Below are positions 44,796-53,681 of a stretch of DNA of 64,000 bases, one piece after another. Origin of the DNA: Novosphingobium aureum (GTDB lineage Bacteria; Pseudomonadota; Alphaproteobacteria; Sphingomonadales; Sphingomonadaceae). Position 1 is the first letter of the stretch. Each line of letters opens with the position of its first letter. The notes below the pieces were generated by a model. It ran no database searches and was not told the origin of the DNA. It saw only the letters and a program-made list of their open reading frames with translations. The stretch covers positions 2,356,001 through 2,420,000 of the forward strand of contig NZ_JADZGI010000001.1 of assembly GCF_015865035.1 (NCBI RefSeq), written 5' to 3'. The position numbers were made by a program, and so were the translations under genes.

Positions 44796-44807
44796 AAGAT
44801 ATATCTT
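44796..44807. promoter_or_regulatory. Candidate PadR operator
   Basis: AAGATATATCTT is a perfect 12-bp palindrome at 44796-44807, ten bases upstream of the padR-like ATG and about 110 upstream of the helicase ATG. It overlaps a plausible -10 (TATATC) for the minus strand. PadR proteins bind such AT-rich dyads near their own genes; binding is inferred. Confidence 0.55.
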
Positions 44808-44914
44808 GTAGTTGGAAGCACAAGACCTGAAATTGTATCAGGGTGTAAAATTGACGCGGACAGAGGAGGCGCAACCGGTTGCAAGCCACAAGCGCTGGCC
44901 TAAGAGTGCGTGCC

Positions 44915-47668
44915 ATGTCCGACCGCCTGATACCCGCCCTGCACGCCAGCCACGGCGGTTCCTGGCTCATCGATGCAGGCGGCGCGACCCGGGCGATCTC
45001 GAAGGGCGAGGCGATGATGGCCATCGCCGGCACGCCGCATCTCATTCTCAACGCCCCGCTGCTGGCAACGCGCCTGGGCTATCCCGACTTGTCCGGGCTC
45101 GACCTGCTCGAGCTCTACGCCTTCGTCCACCCGGCGCAATTCGTCGTGCCCACGCCCAAGGGGCTGGCCGATGCGCTCAACCTGCCCGAGCCCGAAAACG
45201 AAGCGCAGGTCCCGGCGCTGCTCCAGCGCGCGGCCATGGCACTCATGGCGACGTGCGAATCCGAAGAATGGTCGCAGCGCGAGGGTGCATGGACCGCGCT
45301 CGAGTCCATGGTCCGCCTGCGCTGGCCATGGGCTCCCTTGCTCAAGCCACGCATCAAGCGCCCCGAACGCGCCGAACGCTGGCTGTTCTCGCGCCTGCCC
45401 GAATGGGAGGAACGCGCCGACATGCCGCAGCCACGCCAACTGGAATTGCCCGACGAGGCGGTGCTGGATCGTCTCGCCGATCTGACCGGGTCCGGTTCTG
45501 AAGCAAGGCCGGGCCAGAGATCCTATGCGGTCGAGGCGGCCCATGCCTTCGCCCCGCGCACGGCAAGCGGACAGCCACATGTCCTGCTCGCCCAGGCCGG
45601 GACCGGCATCGGCAAGACGCTCGGCTACCTCGCCCCCGCATCGCTATGGGCCGAACAATCGGGCGGCACCGTCTGGGTATCGACATATACCAAGGCGCTG
45701 CAGCGCCAGCTGCGTCAGGAAAGCCGGCGCAACTGGGTAGACTATCGCGCCGACGGTACGCAGCCGGTTGTCGTGCGCAAGGGCCGCGAGAACTACTTGT
45801 GCCTGCTGAATTTGGAAGACGCGCTACAGGGCGGCTTCGGCGGGCGCGCGGCGATCCTTGCCCAGCTCGTCGCGCGCTGGGCTGCCTATAGCCAGGATGG
45901 CGACATGATCGGCGGCGACCTGCCGGGCTGGCTGGGTACGTTGTTCCGCAAGCGCGGTATCGCCGCGCTGACAGACCAGCGCGGCGAGTGCGTCTATGCT
46001 GGCTGCCCGCATTTCCGCAAATGCTTCATCGAGCGCGCGACACGGGCAAGCGTCGGTGCCGACCTCGTGATCGGCAACCATGCGCTGGTCATGATCAATG
46101 CTGCGCGTGGACGCGATCAGGCCTCGCGCCCGACGCGGGTCATTTTCGACGAGGGCCACCACGTCTTCGATGCTGCCGATTCCACGTTCTCCGCCGCGCT
46201 CTCGGGCAGCGAGACAATCGAACTGCGTCGCTGGGTCATCGGCCCCGAGAAGGCCTCGCGCGGGCGGCGGCGCGGTCTCTCCGCCCGCCTCGCCGACCTT
46301 GCGAGCTACGACGAGGCGGGTGGCAAGGCCGTCGCGGCAGCCGTCGCCGCCGCCGAAGCCCTGCCCGGCGATGGCTGGATGCAGCGCATTGCCGAAGGCG
46401 CGCCTGCAGGGCCCCTCGAGGAGCTGTTCGCGCAAGTTCGTGCAACGGTCTACGCCCGCGACGAAAGCGGCGGGCAGGAAGCGGGCTACGGGCTCGAGAC
46501 AGAGGCAGCGGGCCTCGACGGACCGATCGTGGAGGGCGCGCAGGAGGCGCGCCTCTCGCTCGCCGAACTGCGCGCACCGCTGGTGCGCATCGGCCATCGC
46601 ATCGAGGCGCTGCTCGAAGACGGGCCCGACTGGCTGGATGGACAAGGCCGCGCCCGCATGGAAGGGGCACGCCATTCGCTGACCTGGCGGATCGACATGC
46701 TCGCCGCATGGGAAAGCCTGCTAGAACGCATCGGCGGACCGGCGGACCCGGAATTCGTCGACTGGCTCGCCGTCGACCGCTCGGAAGCTCGTGAATTCGA
46801 CATCGGCATCTACCGGCACTGGCTCGATCCAATGAAGCCGTTCGCCAAGACGGTCCTCGAACCCGCGCATGGCGTGGTCATGACTTCGGCCACCTTGCGC
46901 GATGGTGAGGACTGGGATCGTGCCGTCGCCCGATCAGGTGTCGAGCACATTGGCGTCAACCCGCGTCTCTCGCTCCAGACCAGCCCGTTCGACTACGCGT
47001 CGCAGGCCGAAGTGCTGATCGTCAACGACGTGCCACGCGGAGACATACCCGCTCTCGCCGCAGCCTACGGCCGCCTGATCGAGGCTTCGCGTGGGGGCGT
47101 CCTCGGGCTTTTCACCGCGATCCGCAGACTGCGCGCGGTGCATGGCCGTATCGCCGACCGGCTCGCACGCGGCGGCCTGCCGCTCTATGCCCAGCACGTC
47201 GACCCGATCGACACCGGCACGCTCGTCGACATCTTCCGCGATGATCCCGCTGCATCGCTGCTGGGCACCGATGCCCTGCGCGACGGGGTGGACGTGCCCG
47301 GACATTCGCTCAGACTGGTGGTGATGGAACAGGTCCCCTGGCCCCGCCCCAACATCCTGCATCGTGCCCGGCGCAGCGCTGGCGGCGGCTCTGCCTACGA
47401 TGACAGCATCATTCGCGCGCGGCTGGCACAAGCCTTTGGCCGCCTGATCCGCAGTCGCGGCGATCGCGGCCACTTCGTCGTGCTTTCATCCGCCTTCCCC
47501 TCACGCCTGCTGACCGCCTTTCCCGAAGGGACGCCGGTCAGCAGGATTTCGCTGGACGAGGCTTTACAGCGCGTCGCCCGGCATGCTTCAGGGGACGCGA
47601 TCGACAACAGAGCCGGAACGAGCGATGCGCTGCTCCGGAGCGATTCAGGGAACACCCCGCGCCAATGA
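44915..47668 (+). CDS. ATP-dependent DNA helicase, DinG/XPD-like superfamily 2
   Basis: 917 residues. Walker A AQAGTGIGKTLGYL, DEAH-type box VIFDEGHHVFDAAD and the late motif QAFGRLIRSRGDRGHFVVLS identify an XPD/DinG-type helicase. Cysteines in ENYLCLLN and ECVYAGCPHFRKCF between motifs I and II fit an iron-sulfur cluster. A 200-residue N-terminal region has no recognised fold; it may be a degenerate exonuclease domain as in some DinG proteins. ATG at 44915. It overlaps the following phosphatase gene by four bases. Confidence 0.92.
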   Translation: MSDRLIPALHASHGGSWLIDAGGATRAISKGEAMMAIAGTPHLILNAPLLATRLGYPDLSGLDLLELYAFVHPAQFVVPTPKGLADALNLPEPENEAQVPALLQRAAMALMATCESEEWSQREGAWTALESMVRLRWPWAPLLKPRIKRPERAERWLFSRLPEWEERADMPQPRQLELPDEAVLDRLADLTGSGSEARPGQRSYAVEAAHAFAPRTASGQPHVLLAQAGTGIGKTLGYLAPASLWAEQSGGTVWVSTYTKALQRQLRQESRRNWVDYRADGTQPVVVRKGRENYLCLLNLEDALQGGFGGRAAILAQLVARWAAYSQDGDMIGGDLPGWLGTLFRKRGIAALTDQRGECVYAGCPHFRKCFIERATRASVGADLVIGNHALVMINAARGRDQASRPTRVIFDEGHHVFDAADSTFSAALSGSETIELRRWVIGPEKASRGRRRGLSARLADLASYDEAGGKAVAAAVAAAEALPGDGWMQRIAEGAPAGPLEELFAQVRATVYARDESGGQEAGYGLETEAAGLDGPIVEGAQEARLSLAELRAPLVRIGHRIEALLEDGPDWLDGQGRARMEGARHSLTWRIDMLAAWESLLERIGGPADPEFVDWLAVDRSEAREFDIGIYRHWLDPMKPFAKTVLEPAHGVVMTSATLRDGEDWDRAVARSGVEHIGVNPRLSLQTSPFDYASQAEVLIVNDVPRGDIPALAAAYGRLIEASRGGVLGLFTAIRRLRAVHGRIADRLARGGLPLYAQHVDPIDTGTLVDIFRDDPAASLLGTDALRDGVDVPGHSLRLVVMEQVPWPRPNILHRARRSAGGGSAYDDSIIRARLAQAFGRLIRSRGDRGHFVVLSSAFPSRLLTAFPEGTPVSRISLDEALQRVARHASGDAIDNRAGTSDALLRSDSGNTPRQ

Positions 47669-48210
47669 AGATCCTGGGAATTTTCCGTCACGCCAAATCG
47701 GACTGGAACGATGCACGCCTGCGCGACTTCGACCGTCCGCTCAACGCGCGCGGTCGCAAGGGCGCGGCGGTCATGGGGCTGCATATCCGCGACAATGCCG
47801 TGGGCTGGAAACGCGTCCTCGCCTCGCCCGCCGTGCGCGTGACCCAGACCCTTGAACTGGCCTGCGAAGCAGCTGGCGAGACACCGCCCATCACCTGGGA
47901 CCGGCGCATCTATCTCGCCAATTCGGCAACCCTCATCGACGTTCTGCGCGAGCAACCGGACGACGCCGGGTCTATCATCATGGTCGGTCACAACCCGGGC
48001 CTCGAAGATCTCATCTTCGACCTCGTCCCAGACGATGGCACCTCGCCCCTGCGCGATATCGTCGAGGAGAAGCTCCCTACCGCCGCCTACGCGGTGCTGG
48101 AACTGGACATCGATCATTGGGCTGACCTGCGCGAGGGATGCGCACGCATCACTCACCTGGTGCGCCCGCGCGACCTCGACCCGGACCTCGGTCCCGATTT
48201 CGCCCGCTGA
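47665..48210 (+). CDS. Histidine phosphatase, SixA type
   Basis: 181 residues. The catalytic motif is FRHAKSDW with phospho-accepting His9, plus Arg in LASPAVRVTQT and the second histidine in VGHNPGLEDL. SixA removes phosphate from histidine phosphotransfer domains; this protein might act on a phosphorelay, but the target is unknown. ATG is within the ATGA overlap with the helicase stop. Confidence 0.9.
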   Translation: MKILGIFRHAKSDWNDARLRDFDRPLNARGRKGAAVMGLHIRDNAVGWKRVLASPAVRVTQTLELACEAAGETPPITWDRRIYLANSATLIDVLREQPDDAGSIIMVGHNPGLEDLIFDLVPDDGTSPLRDIVEEKLPTAAYAVLELDIDHWADLREGCARITHLVRPRDLDPDLGPDFAR

Positions 48211-48285
48211 ACGCCTCCGGCGACGCCGGCTGACAAATTCAACATTGCGCAGTTTAAAAAGATGCTGATCGATTACTTCTATTGA

Positions 48286-48693
48286 TCAATCGGCTTCAAG
48301 CGCTTTTTCAAGACGACTGCGAATCGACTTGAGCGAATCATGTAGACCCGAATCGGTACTCGCGTTGACGCGCTGGTCGACAGGCACGGCCTTCTCGCGA
48401 ACAGCCGCTCGCCCCTCCAGCGCCTTGCGTGCACCACGCAGGGTGTAGCCCTCGCGATGCACGAGGCGATCGATCTCGGCAATGAGAGCAAGATCTTCGG
48501 GACGATAGTAGCGCCGTGAACCGCTACGCTTGAGCGGGCGCAGCGCCGGGAACTGCTCTTCCCAGTATCGCAGCACATGCGGCTTCAGCCCCAAGGCCCG
48601 CGAGACTTCGCCGATGGTGCGCAAGGCTTTATCATCCTTGCCGTCGGCAAAGATCACTGGCCGGGGACCATCCTCAGATAGCGAGTGAACCAC
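48286..48693 (-). CDS. MerR family transcriptional regulator
   Basis: 135 residues. MerR helix-turn-helix: RTIGEVSRALGLKPHVLRYW, then PALRPLKRSGSRRYYRPED and a short coiled coil. No effector-binding cysteine cluster is present, so it is not a typical metal sensor. It is the last gene of the rpmF-plsX-fabH-ihfA group, a conserved alphaproteobacterial order. No ATG is available: GTG at 48693 or TTG at 48699 are the candidate starts. Confidence 0.9.
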   Translation of the reverse strand: MVHSLSEDGPRPVIFADGKDDKALRTIGEVSRALGLKPHVLRYWEEQFPALRPLKRSGSRRYYRPEDLALIAEIDRLVHREGYTLRGARKALEGRAAVREKAVPVDQRVNASTDSGLHDSLKSIRSRLEKALEAD

Positions 48694-48732
48694 GGTCAAA
48701 ACCCGCGCAATTGCGTGACTTCAAACCGCATT

Positions 48733-49035
48733 TCAGCCTGGCAGATCGGAGATCCGGTCCTTGAGCATTTGGCTTGCCCGGAAGGTCATCACCCGACGCG
48801 GGGTGATCGGCACTTCGACACCCGTCTTGGGGTTGCGGCCGACGCGTTCGCCCTTGTCCCGCAGAAGGAACGTACCGAAGCCGGAGATCTTTACGTTCTC
48901 CCCTTCGGTGAGGGCACCGACCATGTGTTGAAGAATGGCCTCGACCATCGCCAGCGACTCCGCCCGGGACAAACCAAGGCGGCGATGAATGGCGTCGGCG
49001 ATCTCGGCCCGTGTCAATGTATCCGTTGAGCGCAT
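48733..49035 (-). CDS. ihfA: Integration host factor subunit alpha
   Basis: 100 residues, HU/IHF fold. TLTRAEIADAIHRRLGLSRA matches IhfA, followed by GENVKISGFGTFLLRDKGER and GRNPKTGVEVPITPRRVMTF with the DNA-intercalating proline arm. It pairs with IhfB to bend DNA. The ATG at 49035 with GAAGGGG upstream is chosen over upstream extension through unrelated sequence. Confidence 0.95.
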   Translation of the reverse strand: MRSTDTLTRAEIADAIHRRLGLSRAESLAMVEAILQHMVGALTEGENVKISGFGTFLLRDKGERVGRNPKTGVEVPITPRRVMTFRASQMLKDRISDLPG

Positions 49036-49145
49036 CAAGTCAGCATCCCCTTCGTGCGCCTGCAGCAACCCAATGATATGAAAAACTCGGGAAAAAGCAA
49101 TGCTGCGTCCAATATTGAACGCATAAAGGATGCAATCGGACGGAT

Positions 49146-50114
49146 TCAGACCCGCAGCAGCGCCGCGCCCCAAGTGAAACCGCCACCCATCGCTTCGAGT
49201 ACTACGAGATCACCCTGAGTGATTCTGCCGTCGCGGACCGCGCGATCTAGCGCCAGCGGCACCGAGGCCGCGGAGGTGTTGGCATGCTCGCCAACGGTCT
49301 TGATCACCTTGTCGGGCGAGAGGTTGAGCTTCTTCGCCGTGCCGTCGAGGATGCGCGCATTGGCCTGGTGCGGGACCAGCCAGTCGATGTCGGCGGTGGT
49401 GAGCCCTTCGCTCGCGAGGACTTCCTCGAGCACTTCGGCGAGGTTGACGACTGCATGACGGAACACCTCTCGGCCCTTCATGCGCAGCTTGCCAACGGTG
49501 CCGGTGGTTGAGGGACCGCCATCGACGAACAGGAGTTGATTGTGCGCGCCGTCGGCGTGCAGCTTGGTGGCGAGGATACCGCGCGGGCTGTCACCCTCTT
49601 CCTCGCGAGCCTCGAGAACAACCGCGCCCGCACCGTCGCCGAAAAGAACGCAGGTCGTGCGATCTTCCCAGTCGAGGATGCGGCTGAAGGTTTCGGCGCC
49701 GATCACCAGCGCGCGCGAGGCCATACCGGTGCGCAGCATCGAGTCGGCGACGCCAACCGCATAGAGAAAGCCCGAACACACCGCCGCCACGTCGAAGGCA
49801 ATGCCTCCGCGGCAACCAAGGTTGTTCTGGACGATGGTCGCGCTGGCCGGGAAAGTCTGGTCGGGCGTCGCAGTCGCGAGCACGATCAGGTCGATTGAGG
49901 ACGCCTCGATGCCCGCGGCCTCGATCGCGGCGCGGGCCGCGTCGGTGGCAAGGCTCGAGGTGGTCTCGTCGGGACCGGCGATGTAGCGGTTGGAGATGCC
50001 GGTACGCTCGACGATCCACTCGTCGCTGGTATCGACGCGCTTGGCCAGTTCGGCATTGCTGACAGCTTGCGCAGGCAGTGCGGAGCCAGTGCCGATGAGA
50101 ACCGAACGACGCAT
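49146..50114 (-). CDS. fabH: 3-oxoacyl-ACP synthase III
   Basis: 322 residues. Catalytic triad Cys113 (AAVCSGFLYA), His249 (VPHQANARI) and Asn279 (GEHANTSAAS). It joins acetyl-CoA or another primer with malonyl-ACP to begin fatty acid synthesis. The ATG overlaps the plsX stop (TGATG), linking fatty acid start and phospholipid synthesis. Confidence 0.97.
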   Translation of the reverse strand: MRRSVLIGTGSALPAQAVSNAELAKRVDTSDEWIVERTGISNRYIAGPDETTSSLATDAARAAIEAAGIEASSIDLIVLATATPDQTFPASATIVQNNLGCRGGIAFDVAAVCSGFLYAVGVADSMLRTGMASRALVIGAETFSRILDWEDRTTCVLFGDGAGAVVLEAREEEGDSPRGILATKLHADGAHNQLLFVDGGPSTTGTVGKLRMKGREVFRHAVVNLAEVLEEVLASEGLTTADIDWLVPHQANARILDGTAKKLNLSPDKVIKTVGEHANTSAASVPLALDRAVRDGRITQGDLVVLEAMGGGFTWGAALLRV

Positions 50115-51175
50115 CAGGCGCGCTCTTCCTGCGAGCCGCGCTTGCGCAGCGACGCTTCGCCCACACGCGCGAGGTCGGCGGTGATGCGTTCGGTCACGTT
50201 TTCCTCCAGCAGCCGTGCGGTCACCGCAACGGCATTGGCCACGCCCGCGGCATTGGCGCCGCCGTGGCTTTTCACGACAATGCCGTTGAGGCCAAGGAAG
50301 ACCGCGCCATTGTGATTGTTCGGATCGAGATGATGCTTGAGCAGTTCGGTCGCGGGGCGCGAGATCAGGAAGCCGATCTTCGAACGCAGCGAACTCGCGA
50401 AACTGCGACGCAGCAGGTCGGCCACGAATCGTGCCGTACCTTCCACCGCCTTCAGCGCGATGTTGCCCGAGAAGCCGTCGGTGACGACAACGTCCACCTC
50501 GCCGCGGGCCATCTTGTCGGCCTCGGTGAAGCCGTCGAAGGACATCGAGAGATCGCCGGCAGCCGCCTTGAGTGTCGCCGCGGCGTCACGCAGGATGTCG
50601 GTGCCCTTGATTTCCTCGGTGCCGATATTGAGCAGGCGTACGCGCGGCTCTGCGCGGTCTGTCACCACGCGCGAATAGGCCGCACCCATGATCGCGAACT
50701 GGACCAGGTTGCGGGCATCGCACTCGGTATTGGCGCCCAGATCGAGCATGACCAGATCGTTGTCGCCCAGCGTCGGCAGCAGAGCCGCCAGAGCAGGACG
50801 ATCGATGCCGGGCATGGTGCGCAGCGTCAGCTTGGAGATCGCCATGAGCGCGCCGGTATTGCCGGCACTCACCGCAGCCCCCGCATCACCAGCCTTTACG
50901 GCTGCGATGGCCAGTCCCATCGACGTACTCTTGGCACGGCGCAGGGCCTGACTTGGCTTGTCCTCCCCGGAGATCACCCCATCGGTATGGAGGATCTCGG
51001 AGGAACCGCGCAGGTTCGGATGATTGTCGAGCGCAGCCTCGATCCGCTTCTCGTCTCCGACAAGCAGGAACTTGAACTGGTCGTATCGACGGCGCGCAAG
51101 TGCAGCGCCCTCGATCATGACGCGCACACCCTCGTCACCGCCCATCGCATCGATAGCGATACGCGGCAAACCCAT
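50114..51175 (-). CDS. plsX: Phosphate acyltransferase PlsX
   Basis: 353 residues. It converts acyl-ACP to acyl-phosphate for the PlsY pathway to lysophosphatidate. Family motifs: IAIDAMGGDEG, SAGNTGALMAIS, MLDLGANTECDARNLVQFA and VVTDGFSGNIALK. ATG at 51175, 26 nt after rpmF. Confidence 0.97.
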   Translation of the reverse strand: MGLPRIAIDAMGGDEGVRVMIEGAALARRRYDQFKFLLVGDEKRIEAALDNHPNLRGSSEILHTDGVISGEDKPSQALRRAKSTSMGLAIAAVKAGDAGAAVSAGNTGALMAISKLTLRTMPGIDRPALAALLPTLGDNDLVMLDLGANTECDARNLVQFAIMGAAYSRVVTDRAEPRVRLLNIGTEEIKGTDILRDAAATLKAAAGDLSMSFDGFTEADKMARGEVDVVVTDGFSGNIALKAVEGTARFVADLLRRSFASSLRSKIGFLISRPATELLKHHLDPNNHNGAVFLGLNGIVVKSHGGANAAGVANAVAVTARLLEENVTERITADLARVGEASLRKRGSQEERA

Positions 51176-51201
51176 GGGCAATCTCCGAACTCGTCTAGGT
51201 C

Positions 51202-51381
51202 TTAGATTTCGACCGCGACGATCTCGCGGCCGTTGTAGTGGCCACAAGCGTTGCAGAGGTTGTGCGGGCGCTTCAGCTCGCCACAGTTCGGGCACTCGTG
51301 GAAGGCTTCAACCTTCAGAGCGTCGTGGCTGCGACGCATGCCCCGGCGGGACGGGGTCGTTTTTCTCTTGGGGACAGCCAT
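51202..51381 (-). CDS. rpmF: 50S ribosomal protein L32
   Basis: 59 residues. N-terminal MAVPKRKTTPSRRGMRRSHD and a zinc ribbon with four cysteines in CPNCGELKRPHNLCNACG, the zinc-binding (C+) form. First gene of the rpmF-plsX-fabH-ihfA-merR unit. AGGTGCCGAG precedes the ATG. Confidence 0.97.
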   Translation of the reverse strand: MAVPKRKTTPSRRGMRRSHDALKVEAFHECPNCGELKRPHNLCNACGHYNGREIVAVEI

Positions 51382-51545
51382 CTCGGCACCTGTTCCTGGA
51401 AATTCGTTAATGTCAAAAAGGCCGCCTGGAACCGTCTTTCGGGACCGGCGGCTTGCGAAGGCGCGCCTATACCCGATTTGACGCGCGTTGCAAGCCGTTC
51501 CTCCCCCCGGCATGAAACAATTCCAACCCAGGAGTTCGACCGAAG

Positions 51546-51938
51546 ATGATTCTGCAGACCACTCTTTCCCTGGCCGCCGCCGCGGCGATCATCAATTTCT
51601 GGCTCGCATTCCGCGCCGGACGCCTGCGCGCCATGCACAAGATCTGGCACGGTGACGGCGAGAACCCGCTGCTCATGCGCCGCATGCGCGCACAGGCCAA
51701 TTTCGTCGAGCACACGCCGTTCCTGCTCATTCTCGTTGCCGTAATTGAAATGACCGGCAAGGGCGGGACCTGGCTGGCGCTGGCCGGCGCGCTCTACATG
51801 ACCGCGCGCATCCTGCACGCCTTCGGCATGGACAAGGGCGAGCCCAACCTCCTGCGCGCGATCGGCTTCGGCTTCACGATGCTCGTGATCCTTGGACTAT
51901 GCATCGTCGCCGTCATGATCTCGCTCGGCCGTTTCTGA
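51546..51938 (+). CDS. MAPEG family membrane protein
   Basis: 130 residues, four hydrophobic helices. The motif MRRMRAQANFVEHTPFLL (with conserved Arg, Asn and Glu) is the glutathione-binding/catalytic area of MAPEG proteins, followed by RILHAFGM. Members include microsomal glutathione transferase-like enzymes; bacterial substrates are mostly unknown. ATG at 51546, divergent from rpmF. Confidence 0.92.
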   Translation: MILQTTLSLAAAAAIINFWLAFRAGRLRAMHKIWHGDGENPLLMRRMRAQANFVEHTPFLLILVAVIEMTGKGGTWLALAGALYMTARILHAFGMDKGEPNLLRAIGFGFTMLVILGLCIVAVMISLGRF

Positions 51939-51966
51939 GGCAGGCCACAGCATCACTTGGGCAGGG

Positions 51967-52656
51967 TCAGCCCGGCAGGCCACGCTCCAGCGCCGCATCG
52001 CTGACGTAAGGGTTGGTGCGGCGTTCGTCTCCGAACGTGCTGACCGGCCCGTGCCCCGGCACGAAGGTCACGCCATCGCCTAGCGGCCACAGCTTGCTCG
52101 TGATCGAGGATACGAGGTCTTCGAGGTTGCCGCGCGGGAAGTCCCAGCGGCCAATGCCGCCCTTGAAAAGGACATCGCCGACCATCGCGAACTGGCTCTC
52201 TGCATGGTGGAAGACCACATGGCCCGGCGTGTGCCCGGGGCAGTGTACGACATCGAGCGTCAGCTCGCCCACGGTTACCGTGTCGCCGTCCTCGAGCCAG
52301 CGGTCGGGCTCGAAGGTCTGCGCAACCATGTTCCAGCGCGGACCATCATCGCTGAGCTGCGCGATCCAGAAGCGATCCTCCTCGTGTGGACCTTCGATCG
52401 GCACGCCCAGCTCCTTGGCGAGGATACCCGCCTGCCCGCAGTGATCGAGATGGCCGTGCGTGATGAGGATCTTCTCGATCGTGACTCCGGTCTTCTCGAT
52501 CGCCTGCTTGAGCTTGGGCAGGTCGCCCCCCGGATCGACGAGAGCGCCGCGCATGGTGGCGGTACACCAGAGCAGCGAGCAGTTCTGTTCGAGCGGGGTC
52601 ACGGGGATGATGCCCACGCGCATGGGCCGAGTGTCCTGGTTCATGTCGCCTGACAT
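51967..52656 (-). CDS. MBL fold hydrolase, glyoxalase II-like
   Basis: 229 residues. Metal motif THGHLDHCGQAGIL, later HCPGHTPGHVVF, GDVLFKGGIGRWDFP and VPGHGPVST. This is the short glyoxalase II-like branch, which hydrolyses thioesters; the native substrate is not fixed. Start is uncertain among ATGs at 52656, 52644 and 52623; 52644 has AGGCG close before it. Confidence 0.9.
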   Translation of the reverse strand: MSGDMNQDTRPMRVGIIPVTPLEQNCSLLWCTATMRGALVDPGGDLPKLKQAIEKTGVTIEKILITHGHLDHCGQAGILAKELGVPIEGPHEEDRFWIAQLSDDGPRWNMVAQTFEPDRWLEDGDTVTVGELTLDVVHCPGHTPGHVVFHHAESQFAMVGDVLFKGGIGRWDFPRGNLEDLVSSITSKLWPLGDGVTFVPGHGPVSTFGDERRTNPYVSDAALERGLPG

Positions 52657-52718
52657 GACGATTGCAGCGCGCGAATGCAACCAGCGCAAAGGCGGGCAGC
52701 GCTTCGTCTCTTAAGAGG

Positions 52719-53366
52719 TCAGAGCCTGCCACCCTTCCACACCACGCGGCCCACGACGTCGACCTCGCCTGGCGCACATTCGATTGGACGATAGGCCGGA
52801 TTGTCGCTGATCAGGAGCACACTGCCGCCCCGCCCGGTCTCGACGCGCTTGACCAGCAGCGCATCCTCGATGCGCACGACGTGGATCGCATCGCACAAGG
52901 GCGCGCGGCGCTGGTCGACGAGGATTTCGTCGCCGTCGCGCAAGGTCGGCTCCATCGAATCGCCGGTGACCGTGATCGCGGCGAGGTGCGATGGGTCCAG
53001 CCCCAGCGCGCGCAGCCAGCGGCGCGAGAAGCGGATCGTGTCGAAGCCCGCCTCGCCCCCCTGCTCCGCTTCATTGAAGACGCCGCTCCCTGCCGCAGCG
53101 CCAATTGCGAGACGCGCGACCGGGGCCCACCCCTCAACATCTTCCACGCGGGATTTTTCCGATGCACCGAGCTCGCGCTCGTCGACCCCGAAGAAGCGCG
53201 CGAGCTTGCCGCGATCCTCTTCCTCCAGCTTGCGCGGGCTACCCTTGCGGATGAACTGCTGCAGATAACTCGCGTTCTTGCCGAGCATCCGGGAGAGCGC
53301 TGCAAGGCTCACCGCCCGCTCAGCGGCGAGGTCGAGCAATCGGGCACGGACAGGATCGCTTACCAT
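52719..53366 (-). CDS. S24 family (LexA/CI-like) repressor with autocleavage features
   Basis: 215 residues. N-terminal helix-turn-helix at about 15-45 (VSLAALSRMLGKNASYLQQF), a linker, then an S24 peptidase domain with nucleophile Ser137 (TVTGDSMEPTL) and Lys173 (DALLVKRVE). An Ala92-Gly93 pair in GAAAGSGVF sits where LexA/CI repressors self-cleave. This suggests a RecA-stimulated repressor. It is not LexA itself, as the N-terminal domain is XRE-like. It is divergent from two small genes, with candidate operators between. Confidence 0.9.
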   Translation of the reverse strand: MVSDPVRARLLDLAAERAVSLAALSRMLGKNASYLQQFIRKGSPRKLEEEDRGKLARFFGVDERELGASEKSRVEDVEGWAPVARLAIGAAAGSGVFNEAEQGGEAGFDTIRFSRRWLRALGLDPSHLAAITVTGDSMEPTLRDGDEILVDQRRAPLCDAIHVVRIEDALLVKRVETGRGGSVLLISDNPAYRPIECAPGEVDVVGRVVWKGGRL

Positions 53367-53380
53367 GATGTAATGGATAG

Positions 53381-53414
53381 TCGAAAGATTTTTCCTAGAC
53401 AAGTAGGATTTCGA
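53381..53414. promoter_or_regulatory. Inverted repeat between S24 repressor and divergent genes
   Basis: TCGAAA (53381-53386) and TTTCGA (53409-53414) form the outer arms; TCCTA (53393-53397) and TAGGA (53404-53408) the inner arms with a six-base spacer. A GATTTT stretch interrupts the left half only. It lies 15 nt upstream of the repressor ATG and is a good candidate for its own operator. Confidence 0.5.
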
Positions 53415-53417
53415 TTG

Positions 53418-53432
53418 GAACAAACAAGGAAC
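53418..53432. promoter_or_regulatory. SOS (LexA) box, alphaproteobacterial type
   Basis: GAAC AAACAAG GAAC at 53418-53432 fits the GAAC-N7-GAAC (GTTC-N7-GTTC on the other strand) direct-repeat LexA box known from alphaproteobacteria. It is 33 nt upstream of the plus-strand small gene and 51 nt from the repressor start, in the right place to block both promoters. LexA binding is inferred. Confidence 0.6.
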
Positions 53433-53465
53433 GGAATCACATCAGAGGCAAAGGGACGAGCCAGG

Positions 53466-53681
53466 ATGCTACTGCGTCAAATCGAAATTTTCCTGAGAAA
53501 GACGGACATGCCGTGGACCAAGTTCGGCCGGCTCGCGGCGCAGGACCCTCGATTCGTGGCTGACCTGCGTAACGGTCGCCTGCCGCGCTCGGGCACCGAG
53601 GCGCGGGTCGAGGCCTTCATGCGCGGTTACGACGCCGCGCTCGAGACAGCGATGGAACAGGAGGTCGCCCATGCACGCTGA
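53466..53681 (+). CDS. Small HTH-like protein, sphingomonad-conserved type
   Basis: 71 residues: IEIFLRKTDMPWTKFGRLAA followed by DPRFVADLRNGRLPR and a C-terminal helix. The pattern of helices at 16-52 is like a single-domain DNA-binding protein; I recall similar small proteins in sphingomonads, without known function. ATG at 53466; the frame is open far upstream, but earlier codons are antisense to the repressor gene. It lies directly downstream of the SOS-like box and overlaps the next gene by 11 bases. Confidence 0.75.
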   Translation: MLLRQIEIFLRKTDMPWTKFGRLAAQDPRFVADLRNGRLPRSGTEARVEAFMRGYDAALETAMEQEVAHAR

